From Planctomycetaceae bacterium (lineage in GTDB: Bacteria > Planctomycetota > Planctomycetia > Planctomycetales > Planctomycetaceae), in NCBI GenBank assembly GCA_020426325.1, contig JAGQQG010000009.1:1-64000 (forward strand): DNA of 64,000 bases, given 5' to 3'. The notes below the pieces were generated by a model. It was not told the origin of the DNA and did not search any database. It saw only the letters and a list, made by a program, of their open reading frames with translations. The position numbers and the translations under genes were made by a program. Below are positions 26,009-34,812 of the stretch, in pieces (the first letter of the stretch is position 1; the number at the start of each line of letters is the position of its first letter).

Positions 26009-28327
26009 ATGGCGACTGCACAATCCTCCGCCACTAATGGCAAGTATCAGGTCATCGGGACGCGTCCCATTCGACACGATGGAGCAGACAAGGTCACTGG
26101 CCGGGCTTTGTATGGAGCCGATGTGAATCTGTCTGGCCTGCTCCGAGCTTACATGTTGCGTAGCCCGCATGCTCATGCCCGGATTAAATCGATCGACACC
26201 ACCGCTGCTGAGGCATACCCCGGGGTACATGCGGTCGTCACTAACGCCGACCTGCCGCCGGCTCATGACCGGATCGCTGAGTTGGGGGAGGGAGCCGTCA
26301 ACATGGCTCACCTCAGTTGCAATGTCCTCGCAGGGCCGAAGGTGCTCTACAAAGGGCATGCTGTCGCAGCCGTTGCGGCTGACAACATTCACATCGCCCA
26401 GGAGGCCGCCAAGCTCATCAAGGTGGAATACGAGCCACTGCCGCCCGTACTCGATGTCCGCAAGGCGATGGAGGATGACGCTCCGGTCCTCAACGACGAT
26501 GTTTACACTGAGGAATTCGGTGAGCGAATTAGCAAGAAGCCGAGCAATGTGGCCAAGCGACTGTTCTTCGAACAGGGGGATCCAGACAAAGCGTTTGCTG
26601 AAGCTGATGTCGTGGTCGAGCGGGAGTTTCACACGGCGACCGTGCATCAGGGGTACATCGAGCCACACACGGCGACAGCCGTCGCACACGGCGACGGCAA
26701 GCTGACCATCTACACGAGCACTCAAGGCTCTTTCACCGTCAGGCAGCAGGTTGCTGAGTTACTCGAAATCCCGATGACCAACATCAAGGTTGTGCCAATG
26801 GAGATCGGCGGCGGATTCGGTGGCAAGATCTCCGTCTACCTTCAACCTGTCGCAGCCCTGCTGGCGATCAAGACCGGACATCCGGTGAAACTCACGATGG
26901 ACCGGGCCGATGTGCTTGAGGCCACCGGACCGACGCCCGGCACCTACATGCGAGTGAAACTGGGTGCGGACAAGAACGGCAAGCTCATCGCGGGCGACGC
27001 CCATCTCGCCTACGAGGCGGGGGCTTATCCTGGATCACCCGTTGGTCCCGGCTGTCTGTGCGTCTTCTCGTGCTACGACATCCCGAATGCACGCGTGGAG
27101 GGGTATGACGTCTGCGTCAACAAACCCCGTACGAACGCATACCGTGCTCCGGGGTCCACGCAAGCCGCGTTCGCTGTCGAAACGGTCCTGGAGGAACTCT
27201 GCGAAAAGCTCGGTAAATGCTCGACCGAATTCCGCTTGGAGAACGCTGCCAAGGAAGGGACACGACGCGTTGATGGTGTCGTATACCCCGTGATCGGCAT
27301 GACCGAAACGGTCGAAGCCATCAAGAATTCCGAGCATTACAAGTCCGACATCAACACTGCCCCTTCGTACGGGCTGCACGGTTCCTCAAACGGCGAAAAA
27401 TTCCCACGAGGTCGTGGCATCGCCAGCGGCTTCTGGTTCAATGCAGGTCTCAAGTCGTCAGCTACCGTTACTGTCAACGGCGACGGCAAAGTCTCGCTGA
27501 TCGAAGGTTCGACTGACATCGGCGGGTCGCGTGCCTCGCTTGCCATGCAACTGGCGGAAACGCTGGGCATCAAAGCGGAAGACGTCAATCCCCGCGTGGT
27601 GGACACGGACAGCGTCGGTTACACCGACGTTACGGGAGGCAGCCGTGTCACACTGGCGACCGGCATGGCGGTCCATCAGGCGGGCCTTAAGGTCCTCGCC
27701 CAGATGTGTGATCGTGCTGCCCGCATCTGGGAATGCGATCGTAACGAGGTCAAGTACGAAGACGGTGCCGTCCACGGACCGGGCAAGAAGTCGATGACTT
27801 TCGCGGAATTGGCCGAGCAGCTCATCAAAACGGGCGACCCGATCACCGCTTCTGCCGCCGTCACCGCTCCAACATCGAGCAACGCTTTCGGCACTCATTG
27901 CGTCGATGTCGAGGTCGATCCAGACACCGGCAAGGTGACCATCCTTCGGTACACGGTCGCACAGGATGCAGGGACCGCCATTCACCCGGCGTATGTCGAA
28001 GGCCAGATGCAGGGCGGAGCCGTCCAGGGGATTGGCTGGGCCCTGAACGAAGAGTACGTCTACGGAGAAGACGGCGTCATGCAAAACGCCGGCTTCCTCG
28101 ACTACCGGATGCCGACGTCATTCGACCTGCCTATGATCGAGACAATCATCGTCGAGGTCCCCAACCCCGATCACCCCTACGGAGTCCGCGGCGTCGGCGA
28201 AGTCCCCATTTGCCCACCACCGGCCGCGATCAACGCTGCCATCCACAACGCAATCGGCATCCGCATGTATGAACTGCCCATGTCACCCCCGAAGGTGTTA
28301 GCACAGGTGCTGAATAGCCAACCCTGA
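26009..28327 (+). CDS. Molybdenum hydroxylase large subunit (xanthine dehydrogenase/CoxL family)
   Basis: This is the molybdopterin-binding subunit of an enzyme that hydroxylates purines, aldehydes or aromatic CoA esters. The domain order is normal: a small a/b-hammerhead domain (PIRHDGADKVTGRALYGADV), then MoCo-binding domains with GGGFGGKIS, an AYRAPGSTQ motif and, near the end, the catalytic Glu in RGVGEVPICPPP. ATG at 26009 is preferred to the upstream TTG at 25979, because GGAG precedes it and the N-terminus then matches the family. No FAD-binding or 2Fe-2S subunit gene is adjacent: the left neighbour is divergent DUF1549/1553 and the right flank is about 680 bp without a gene. The enzyme may share subunits encoded elsewhere. 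Substrate is unknown. Confidence 0.92.
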   Translation: MATAQSSATNGKYQVIGTRPIRHDGADKVTGRALYGADVNLSGLLRAYMLRSPHAHARIKSIDTTAAEAYPGVHAVVTNADLPPAHDRIAELGEGAVNMAHLSCNVLAGPKVLYKGHAVAAVAADNIHIAQEAAKLIKVEYEPLPPVLDVRKAMEDDAPVLNDDVYTEEFGERISKKPSNVAKRLFFEQGDPDKAFAEADVVVEREFHTATVHQGYIEPHTATAVAHGDGKLTIYTSTQGSFTVRQQVAELLEIPMTNIKVVPMEIGGGFGGKISVYLQPVAALLAIKTGHPVKLTMDRADVLEATGPTPGTYMRVKLGADKNGKLIAGDAHLAYEAGAYPGSPVGPGCLCVFSCYDIPNARVEGYDVCVNKPRTNAYRAPGSTQAAFAVETVLEELCEKLGKCSTEFRLENAAKEGTRRVDGVVYPVIGMTETVEAIKNSEHYKSDINTAPSYGLHGSSNGEKFPRGRGIASGFWFNAGLKSSATVTVNGDGKVSLIEGSTDIGGSRASLAMQLAETLGIKAEDVNPRVVDTDSVGYTDVTGGSRVTLATGMAVHQAGLKVLAQMCDRAARIWECDRNEVKYEDGAVHGPGKKSMTFAELAEQLIKTGDPITASAAVTAPTSSNAFGTHCVDVEVDPDTGKVTILRYTVAQDAGTAIHPAYVEGQMQGGAVQGIGWALNEEYVYGEDGVMQNAGFLDYRMPTSFDLPMIETIIVEVPNPDHPYGVRGVGEVPICPPPAAINAAIHNAIGIRMYELPMSPPKVLAQVLNSQP

Positions 28328-29005
28328 GTTGGCATAACACCAACAACGATTCATTGGATCTCACGAGAAGTGATCAGCAGGATTACCTGACGACAAAGAG
28401 CAATCGTGCACTTCAGGCTCGATGATCTTGTATCACGCAATTAGGGTTCGTCGTCGACTGCACATTCGTGCACGAGCAGCGATGATTGATTGTTGAGTCG
28501 CCATGCCATGGTTTCAGTTGCGAACCTTGAACGAATGGCCTCGAGTCCAATGATTCTTCTGGATGAGTATCGAGCGACGTTGGTCAAGAAATGAATTCTC
28601 AAGCAATAAAGAGCTGACCCGATACTCACGAACCATAGCTGTACGATCAGAGATCATGTCATCGCCCGTGTCATGGAATAGACTGCTGTCATTCCGAAAC
28701 ACTGCAAGGCTTCGTGATGAGTGCAACAGACACAGGCATCCATTGCCGTGAGTCTACGCAATTCGGTCCGTCAGTATTGCTCCTTCAAAGGCACTGAGGA
28801 TCTGACAATTGGTCATGAAACATGCCATTTTTACGGAAACCTGAAGGGGTCCTGAGATTCGCACTTCTCGCCAGCCTTCCGTTCCCTGGTCAACGGCACA
28901 CTCATTGCATCTTACGTGCACTCGTTAAATCTCCACCAGAGATTGACTCCCGTTTCCCTGTGCGGCTCGATGTGGAACGATGATTTGTTACTCGGAGAAA
29001 CCGAA
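28328..29005. other. Gene-free stretch of about 680 bp
   Basis: No convincing gene was found. Short frames of about 60 codons exist on both strands but lack family-like sequence or good start sites. A small hairpin (TGCAC, 4-base loop, GTGCA) lies near 28459. No tRNA-like cloverleaf was recognised. The right end presumably holds the promoter of the Cys-rich gene. Confidence 0.5.
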
Positions 29006-29437
29006 ATGAGACCAGTCGTTCGTACGTTCGTCTTCTCGCTGACTGTGGTGGCGTGCCTGGTATTTGAGAGTCAAACCTCTGAAGCAGGACTGTTCAAGAA
29101 ACTGTTTGGCTGCAAAAAGGCCGAGAGTTGTGAACCGGTCTGTTGTGAAGCTGAGCCCGTCTGTTGCGAGGCGGAACCTGTGTGCTGCGAAGCTGAGCCA
29201 GTCTGCTGTGAGACGCCGGCTGAAGTTCCGTGTTGCGAACCGGCTCCCGAGTCAGCACCTTGTTGTGAACCGGCACCGGAACCCTGTTGTTCAACAATTC
29301 TACCAGCACCCGTTCTGGCCCCTGGTGAGAAATTGGTTTGGATGTCGCCTGTCACCACCAGTCGCGTCATTTCATCAGACCAACCGACTGATGTGCCAGC
29401 TGTTGCGCTCTCGAAGCGTCTCAACAGCGCCTATTAA
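29006..29437 (+). CDS. Small exported Cys-rich repeat protein
   Basis: I do not recognise a named family. The ATG at 29006 has CGGAG upstream and yields a 143-residue protein with a clear signal peptide (VRTFVFSLTVVACLVF, cleavage near TSEAG). The mature part begins GLFKKLFGCKK and then has four tandem seven-residue units of the type EPVCCEA. Further CCEP/PCCEPAPE segments follow, rich in paired Cys, Glu and Pro. The C-terminal 40 residues are ordinary. Paired cysteines suggest disulfide crosslinking or metal binding in the periplasm or at the cell surface. An upstream frame extension to 28916 is considered untranslated. Confidence 0.8.
   Translation: MRPVVRTFVFSLTVVACLVFESQTSEAGLFKKLFGCKKAESCEPVCCEAEPVCCEAEPVCCEAEPVCCETPAEVPCCEPAPESAPCCEPAPEPCCSTILPAPVLAPGEKLVWMSPVTTSRVISSDQPTDVPAVALSKRLNSAY
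29132..29215 (+). repeat. Four 21-bp tandem repeats coding EPVCCE(A/T)
   Basis: Four consecutive 21-bp units encode three EPVCCEA heptads and one EPVCCET. The units differ mainly at third codon positions, so selection acts on the protein and the repeat is not very recent. Confidence 0.9.
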
Positions 29438-29502
29438 TACAACCGAAACCTCACTGGCGTTCCATGCCGAGACCCAGATTGCGAAATTGAGTTCGCTTTC
29501 TG

Positions 29503-29527
29503 GGTTCCTCCTTTTTTTGGAGGAATC
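29503..29527. terminator. Hairpin with poly-T loop between convergent genes
   Basis: A 9-bp stem (GGTTCCTCC / GGAGGAATC, one G-T wobble) encloses seven T residues. It lies between the convergent Cys-rich and phosphoesterase genes and could end transcription from either side. The T-tract is in the loop rather than after the stem, which is unusual. Confidence 0.4.
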
Positions 29528-29563
29528 GAACTTCGCCCGGACGGTCTGGCCATCACCGCAAAG

Positions 29564-30562
29564 TTATGAAACACGGGTGAACTGACGGTTGCGAATACGC
29601 GGAGCGATGTGTTCACCGTTGATCAGATCGGGATGCTTGTCGCGGCCAAGTTCTGCTGAGGAGGGACCCACCCACTGAGAAGTGCGTCCTTCGATTGTAA
29701 TCTGACCGTTGCCGGGGTCGAACGTCAATGTGCTGAAGAGGGCCTCACGATACGGGCAGATGGAAGCCAGGCGAGGATGGGCCGCATGTACTTCCGGAGG
29801 ATAGATCTCATGCGCGTAGTCACGTCCCACGACGACATAGGAGGCCGAATTGTGATGCAGGTAGTTGATCCCGCCGATTCGCGTCACATAGTCGATATGT
29901 GAATGCCCATTGATCGCAAGCACGATGCGATCAGCAGCAGTGCTCAGGATCTGTTGAACCTCAGCAGCATTATCAATCGCCCATGGTCCGGCCAGCGGCT
30001 GATGACTGAGAATGATCATCGGGCCTTTGTGGCTATCGAGTTCTCCCTGAAGCCATTCGAGTTGTTCGGGCCCGACGTGCGAGGGATACCCCCCCGCATG
30101 ATTGGGAGGGCGATCGTTCCCGTCGAGAATGATCACCCGCAGACCTGCGATCTCGTGAGCATCATACGATCGCTTGATCCCCCAGCTCTCCAATAGCTGT
30201 GCCGGCGAATATCCCTCATCGGTGTCATGGTTTCCCACAACATGCAGCGCACGAGAATGGGCCGCGTTGAACGTGTCGATGAGCTTTTGGTTGCTTTTTG
30301 ACGGGACCGCAAAGTCCCCCAGTTGAACGATCACATCCGGTTGAGCGTCACGCATCGCCTCGAGAAACGATTCCAGACGCATCGGACCATCGTGCATCAC
30401 GTCTTGGTGCAAATCTGCGATCAACCCCAGACGCACCGGTCGAGACATTTGAGGGAACGCGGCGCGAGACCACTGCGGAATCACAAACGTTGTCGTAGCG
30501 GCAGATGCGGCTTGCAGAAAGTGACGACGTGAGATGCGCTGCATTGGTGACTGATCAGACAT
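29564..30562 (-). CDS. Tat-exported calcineurin-like metallophosphoesterase
   Basis: This is a binuclear-metal phosphoesterase predicted to act outside the cytoplasm. The twin-arginine motif SRRHFLQAASAATTT is at the N-terminus. All metallophosphoesterase blocks are visible in order: GLIADLHQDV, VQLGDFAVPS, VVGNHDTDEG, ILSHQPLAGPW and INGHSHIDYV. At 332 residues the protein has little beyond the catalytic domain. The substrate (nucleotides, phospholipid head groups or phosphoproteins) cannot be deduced. It is transcribed towards the Cys-rich gene and away from the DsrE2 gene. Confidence 0.9.
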   Translation of the reverse strand: MSDQSPMQRISRRHFLQAASAATTTFVIPQWSRAAFPQMSRPVRLGLIADLHQDVMHDGPMRLESFLEAMRDAQPDVIVQLGDFAVPSKSNQKLIDTFNAAHSRALHVVGNHDTDEGYSPAQLLESWGIKRSYDAHEIAGLRVIILDGNDRPPNHAGGYPSHVGPEQLEWLQGELDSHKGPMIILSHQPLAGPWAIDNAAEVQQILSTAADRIVLAINGHSHIDYVTRIGGINYLHHNSASYVVVGRDYAHEIYPPEVHAAHPRLASICPYREALFSTLTFDPGNGQITIEGRTSQWVGPSSAELGRDKHPDLINGEHIAPRIRNRQFTRVS

Positions 30563-30962
30563 GTCATGACTCGAGTAGCCTTGTCAACGGCGATCCACTC
30601 TGAACGAGTGAAGTCATCTCCTAATCGCTTCCCAATGTTACGTCTCTCCCAAGGGGACTCCAAGGCTGTCACATTTAGTCCCGACGATCGACCGTTCTCA
30701 GCAAGGTCACGATTCTCTCTGTGAGCTGAATTCCGAAATCATGGACAACTGAAAATTCCTGTTGATATTGGAGTTTCCTGACGACTGGAGCGGGCAGTTG
30801 GAATGACTGCGATGATTCTACGGCTTTTTGCGACCATGACAGATCTCCCGATGAAATCGGCGCCGGCTGTATTTGTGAACGTTGATGCAAGTTGACTTGA
30901 TTGGTGTGCGACCTAGCTTTTCGAGGCGGAAACTTCGCACATTCATTCTGTAGATCGACACC
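30563..30962. other. Divergent intergenic region of 400 bp
   Basis: This separates the phosphoesterase and DsrE2 genes, which are transcribed away from each other. I see no gene, RNA or clear operator. A long - strand frame that enters it is antisense to the DsrE2 gene and has no family-like sequence. Confidence 0.5.
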
Positions 30963-31538
30963 ATGTCTGATGTTGTTGAAATTGACGTTCATGCGCCGTT
31001 GCTGGCTGCCCTGGAGGAACGAGTTCGTGCTCTGGAAGAGGTGGGAAAGAGTGCGCCCAACCCGGACTCCATGAATCTGTTGGTATTCAGCGGGGACCGC
31101 GATCGCCTTATGGCATCGTTTGTTCTGGCGACGGGAGCCGCTGCCTGTGGACAAGACGTTTCCATGTTCTTCACGTTCTGGGCCACCCCAACTCTTCGCA
31201 AGCAGGGGAAATCAATCGGCCGGAAGTCGCTCGTCGAGAGAGCATTCGGCTGGATGCTTCCCAAAGGAGTCAACCAGAGCAAACTCTCTCAGATGGACTT
31301 CTGTGGCATTGGTCGGGCGATGATGCAGCGTGAGATGCGTCAGAAAAACATTGCAGACCTTGACCAACTCATCTCAATAGCATCTGACCTCGGGGTCAAA
31401 ATTCGTGTCTGCGACATGTCCATGAATCTCATGGGGATTCATCCTGATGAACTCATCGACTATCCGGGCCTGGAGTTCTGCGGCGCCGCTCAGTTTGCAG
31501 CATCGTGTAGCGATGCCAACACAACGTTATTCATCTGA
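30963..31538 (+). CDS. DsrE2-type sulfur-carrier protein (DsrE/DsrF superfamily)
   Basis: DsrE2 proteins are peripheral proteins of sulfur-relay systems that usually appear with TusA and rhodanese and move persulfide sulfur between carriers. The 191 residues show the family pattern: a helical N-terminus, NLLVFSGDRDRLMASFVLATGAAACG, VSMFFTFWATPTLRK, the conserved Cys in KIRVCDMSMNLMGI and the terminal helix with CGAAQFAAS. A PAS-GGDEF-EAL gene follows 29 bp later on the same strand. A DsrE and a TusA gene lie 2 kb away on the other strand. The carried sulfur species and final acceptor are unknown. Confidence 0.88.
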   Translation: MSDVVEIDVHAPLLAALEERVRALEEVGKSAPNPDSMNLLVFSGDRDRLMASFVLATGAAACGQDVSMFFTFWATPTLRKQGKSIGRKSLVERAFGWMLPKGVNQSKLSQMDFCGIGRAMMQREMRQKNIADLDQLISIASDLGVKIRVCDMSMNLMGIHPDELIDYPGLEFCGAAQFAASCSDANTTLFI

Positions 31539-31567
31539 CGGTTTTTCCTCCTCGACCAGCAACAACA

Positions 31568-33619
31568 ATGAGTCAACGTGATCGATCTGCATCGACGACA
31601 GATGATTCCCGTGAAGGGAATCCGTCCGTCACTCAGGGTGCACACATAGCAGGCCGGCCTTCGACCTTTGATCGAGTCAATGAACAGCTCAAAGCACTCG
31701 ATCATCTGATTGGTTTTGAGCTGGGAGATGCTCGCACAGTGGCGTCACGTCTCGTCACCACCTTAGAGGACCTCTCCCAGGCGATTGACGAGGCGGAAGC
31801 GATTCATCAGGACGCGATCAATCATGCTGATGCGCTCTCTCAGGCACAGGCCGATGCACTCGTGCGTTCAGCGGAAATCATCGAGGAACTGGAGCAGACA
31901 AAGACACAATTGACGGAAGCCCGCCTGATTGCAGAACGACATCGTGAGGAACGTGTCAATCTTCTCAGCCGTGTCTTCGAGAACGCCCGCGAAGGGGTCG
32001 TGATCCTTGATGCTGAAGGATTGATCCAAGAGGTCAATCCCGTTTTCTTGAGAGTCGCCCAGACTGACGAAGCAAATCTGATTGGACTTCCATTACATCG
32101 CACGTTGGGATGGACATTTCCTGATTATGACAAGGTTTTAAGGTCGGTCATGTCGGGTCAGGCTTGGACAGGGCGCGCCATTGTGCCGAGGAACGAAGAT
32201 GACCGTTCATATCTCATCTCATTCAGCCCGGTCCAAGGCAAGGGAGAGCTTTCCAATGTGATCGTTCTGTTCTCGGACGTGACCGATATTGACAGAACCC
32301 AACAATGTTTGAAACGGCAGGCACTTCACGATCAACTGACCGGCCTACCCAATCGGAGATACTTCCGGGAACGCATTGAGGATCTGATCCAGGAAAGCTC
32401 TCGTATCCGCTCGGCTTTTGCAGTCTGCTTTGTGGACTTGGACGACTTCAAGCATGTTAATGATTCCCACGGTCACCTCGCGGGGGATCAACTTCTGGTC
32501 GAGGTTTCCCGTCGAATCCGAAAGCACTCCGGCCCTGATGCCTTTGTGGCACGCTTCGGAGGAGATGAATTTGCCATTCTGATTCCCAGAACAGATACCG
32601 ATCTCACCAAGACGGCGACCATCACCGACCAGGTCCTCCGGTCTCTCCGGGAGCCCGTCGATGTTTGGGGAACGGATCTCCGGGTCAGTGCGAGTCTCGG
32701 TGTCACGGAATACCCGACACAGTGCAACAACGTTGACGAACTGCTGCAGTACGCGGATGTAGCCATGTACTCAGCGAAGAAAGCCGGTCGCAACCAGATT
32801 CGAGCCTTCGCATCAGAGATGTGGGAAGCGATAGAACAGAGACATCGCATCCAGCGAGAGTTACATCGTGCCCTTCAAGAAGACGAGATCTCGGTAGTTT
32901 ATCAGCCCCAGATTGACTTGAAATCCGGAAGATGTATCGGGTGCGAAGCATTGGCTCGCTGGCGCACTCCCGATGGACAACAGATCTCGCCGGCTGAATT
33001 TGTGCCGGTTGCGGAACAAACCGGTCTGGTTGCCCCCCTCGGAGAAGCCGTCCTTAGAATGGTGTGTCTTCAACTTGCAGAGTGGGAAAGGATCGGCTGC
33101 CGTCCGGACCGAGTTGCTGTCAATCTCTCGCCACGACAACTCTATGAACGATCTTTCATTGTGGAAGTCCTGGAGATCCTTGAGAGTTCCGGGGCACAGT
33201 CAGATTGGTTGACACTGGAAATCACCGAGAATGCGGTGATGGAGGATATCCCGCACGCGATGCGGATTATGGATGAGCTCTCAGAGGTCGGATTCCACAT
33301 TGCGTTGGATGATTTTGGTACTGGGTATTCGTCACTCAGTTATCTCAAACAGTTCAACGTTCATTCACTGAAGATTGACCGGTCATTCATCATGGACCTG
33401 CCCGGTGATGAACGCGCCCGATCGATCGTGGAGTCTGTGATCCACCTGGGCCAAGGGCGTGATCTGACCGTCGTCGCGGAAGGGATCGAAACGCAAACAC
33501 AATATCGCGTCTTGAGAGATATGGGATGTGATATGGGTCAGGGGTACCACATTGCCCGCCCCCTTCAGCCAATGGACTTCGAGTCTTACTTTGAACCTCA
33601 AAAGCTGCTTTGCCGCTGA
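31568..33619 (+). CDS. PAS-GGDEF-EAL cyclic di-GMP protein
   Basis: This 683-residue protein has both cyclic di-GMP synthesis and breakdown domains. A helical, possibly coiled-coil N-terminus (about 35-130) is followed by a PAS domain (about 135-255, ILDAEGLIQEVNPVFLRV). A GGDEF domain comes next, with the intact motif RFGGDEFAIL but no RxxD inhibitory site at the usual position. The EAL domain has IGCEALARWR, LEITENAVME, DDFGTGYSS and KIDRSFI, so it should be a working phosphodiesterase. No membrane segment is seen, so it is cytoplasmic. Linkage to DsrE2 suggests that its PAS domain or its output is tied to sulfur or redox state, which is inference. Confidence 0.93.
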   Translation: MSQRDRSASTTDDSREGNPSVTQGAHIAGRPSTFDRVNEQLKALDHLIGFELGDARTVASRLVTTLEDLSQAIDEAEAIHQDAINHADALSQAQADALVRSAEIIEELEQTKTQLTEARLIAERHREERVNLLSRVFENAREGVVILDAEGLIQEVNPVFLRVAQTDEANLIGLPLHRTLGWTFPDYDKVLRSVMSGQAWTGRAIVPRNEDDRSYLISFSPVQGKGELSNVIVLFSDVTDIDRTQQCLKRQALHDQLTGLPNRRYFRERIEDLIQESSRIRSAFAVCFVDLDDFKHVNDSHGHLAGDQLLVEVSRRIRKHSGPDAFVARFGGDEFAILIPRTDTDLTKTATITDQVLRSLREPVDVWGTDLRVSASLGVTEYPTQCNNVDELLQYADVAMYSAKKAGRNQIRAFASEMWEAIEQRHRIQRELHRALQEDEISVVYQPQIDLKSGRCIGCEALARWRTPDGQQISPAEFVPVAEQTGLVAPLGEAVLRMVCLQLAEWERIGCRPDRVAVNLSPRQLYERSFIVEVLEILESSGAQSDWLTLEITENAVMEDIPHAMRIMDELSEVGFHIALDDFGTGYSSLSYLKQFNVHSLKIDRSFIMDLPGDERARSIVESVIHLGQGRDLTVVAEGIETQTQYRVLRDMGCDMGQGYHIARPLQPMDFESYFEPQKLLCR

Positions 33620-33732
33620 TGTCCCACAGGCACTGTGTCCTAGCGGAGTTCGGGCTTCGATTCACTGACGCTGGAGCAAGTTCGTCACTGGGAACCCCGC
33701 ACGACTCGGTGTCCCGTAGAAAACGATGTCAG

Positions 33733-34119
33733 CTACATTGTCAGGCACACACCCTGACCGGCCAGTTCGAGAACAGTAGCGAATCCACAGATCTCGGTGC
33801 CGTCCAGCATTTTCACAGACGGCGCAACTTCATGACTTCCGCTGCTGCACGTGCGATGGCAGACACTGCACAACAGCAGCCGCCCCCCCGCGAGTCGGAA
33901 CTCTTGGATCAAATCATCTAGCGGCGGAAACCCCTGAACGCTGATCCCCCGGGCACTCCCCTCAAAACCCCACACAGCTCCATCGCCGGTCAGAAAGATC
34001 GATGCCGGTTGCCCCATGGCGGCAGCTGACAAAGCTGCCGAAAAAGCGAGCGTGGCCATCTTTCCATTGTCTGACTTCCCGACCGTGAGGATGACGGTCA
34101 AGGTTTTTTCTTCACTCAT
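33733..34119 (-). CDS. DsrE-family protein
   Basis: This is a 128-residue DsrE/DsrF-like protein. The N-terminal strand and Asn-rich turn (LTVILTVGKSDNGKMA), the helix with AFSAALSAAAMGQPASIFLTGDGA and the Cys-rich block LLLCSVCHRTCSS fit a sulfur carrier with several candidate persulfide cysteines. It follows the TusA-like gene after 58 bp on the same strand, so they form a pair. The gene converges on the PAS-GGDEF-EAL gene. Confidence 0.8.
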   Translation of the reverse strand: MSEEKTLTVILTVGKSDNGKMATLAFSAALSAAAMGQPASIFLTGDGAVWGFEGSARGISVQGFPPLDDLIQEFRLAGGRLLLCSVCHRTCSSGSHEVAPSVKMLDGTEICGFATVLELAGQGVCLTM

Positions 34120-34177
34120 GGCTGGTCGCTTCTGTTAAGTGTCATCGCCGAAAGACGTGCGAGAAAAGATGGGGCAT

Positions 34178-34399
34178 CTATTTGATTCGCACACAAGCAA
34201 CTTGGATCTCGCCTTGGTCGAATGATTCCAGGCTGTGTCCCGTCTTGCGTGCCCACGCTTCGACATCCAGCTTGAAAGCAAGATCTGTTGCAGTGACTTC
34301 CAGCAAGTCCCCCGATTTCATATCGCGAGCAGCTTTGCTCATCTCGACAATCGGCATCGGGCAGTTCATCCCGCTGCAATCAAGCTTTCGTGTCTCCAT
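34178..34399 (-). CDS. tusA: TusA-family sulfurtransferase
   Basis: This small sulfur carrier takes persulfide from cysteine desulfurase or rhodanese. The CPxP motif in GMNCPMPIVEM supplies the active Cys, and DLLEVTATDLAF is the family beta strand. The start is fixed at the ATG ending at 34399 by an excellent GGGAGAAG site six bases upstream, giving 73 residues. The same frame extends 92 codons further upstream but that extension has no TusA character. Neighbours (DsrE, DsrE2) indicate a sulfur-relay role rather than tRNA thiolation alone. Confidence 0.9.
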   Translation of the reverse strand: METRKLDCSGMNCPMPIVEMSKAARDMKSGDLLEVTATDLAFKLDVEAWARKTGHSLESFDQGEIQVACVRIK

Positions 34400-34812
34400 G
34401 ACGTGCTTCTCCCTGATTGTCCATTGAAAACCGATTTGAGTTCGAACTGGATTCTCTTCAATCACAAGGAAACTGATTGTTGAGAACTTGAGATGTCCGA
34501 ACCACGAGTGATCAAGTGGGAAGGATAATGATTTCCGAAGTAGCGTGCACGTGAGCGATGAAGCAATTTGCCTCTGGAGACATCCCGGGACGGTTGGTTT
34601 TCTGATGTCCAGAACAGTTGGCTGAATCACTGATAGCCTGATGTCAGATGGATGACTTCTCTGGATGTCCTGCATGCTGGTCTGGACTTTTTTAAGAGAT
34701 GATTGAAAGATGGACTCAATCTATCAAGTTCATGCACCTGCCGACGAACATCAATCAGTGCATCAGCTCTGGGGGTAATACTGTTTTCTAGTCAGTGAGG
34801 GAGTCATCGAGT
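34400..34812. other. Divergent intergenic region of about 410 bp
   Basis: This lies between the tusA-like gene (- strand) and the Hsp20 gene (+ strand) and should hold promoters for both. No CIRCE inverted repeat (TTAGCACTC with its complement) was recognised next to the heat-shock gene. No other gene or RNA was seen. Confidence 0.5.

Noticed and set aside
28441-28726. Two small - strand frames of about 60-70 codons
   Set aside because: They overlap one another, have no good ribosome sites and no recognisable motif.
29132-29215. CRISPR-like repeat array
   Set aside because: Units are in frame, contiguous without spacers, and vary at third codon positions.
30675-31154. 159-codon - strand frame
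   Set aside because: About 40% is antisense to the DsrE2 gene, the rest is intergenic, and the peptide is low in family character.
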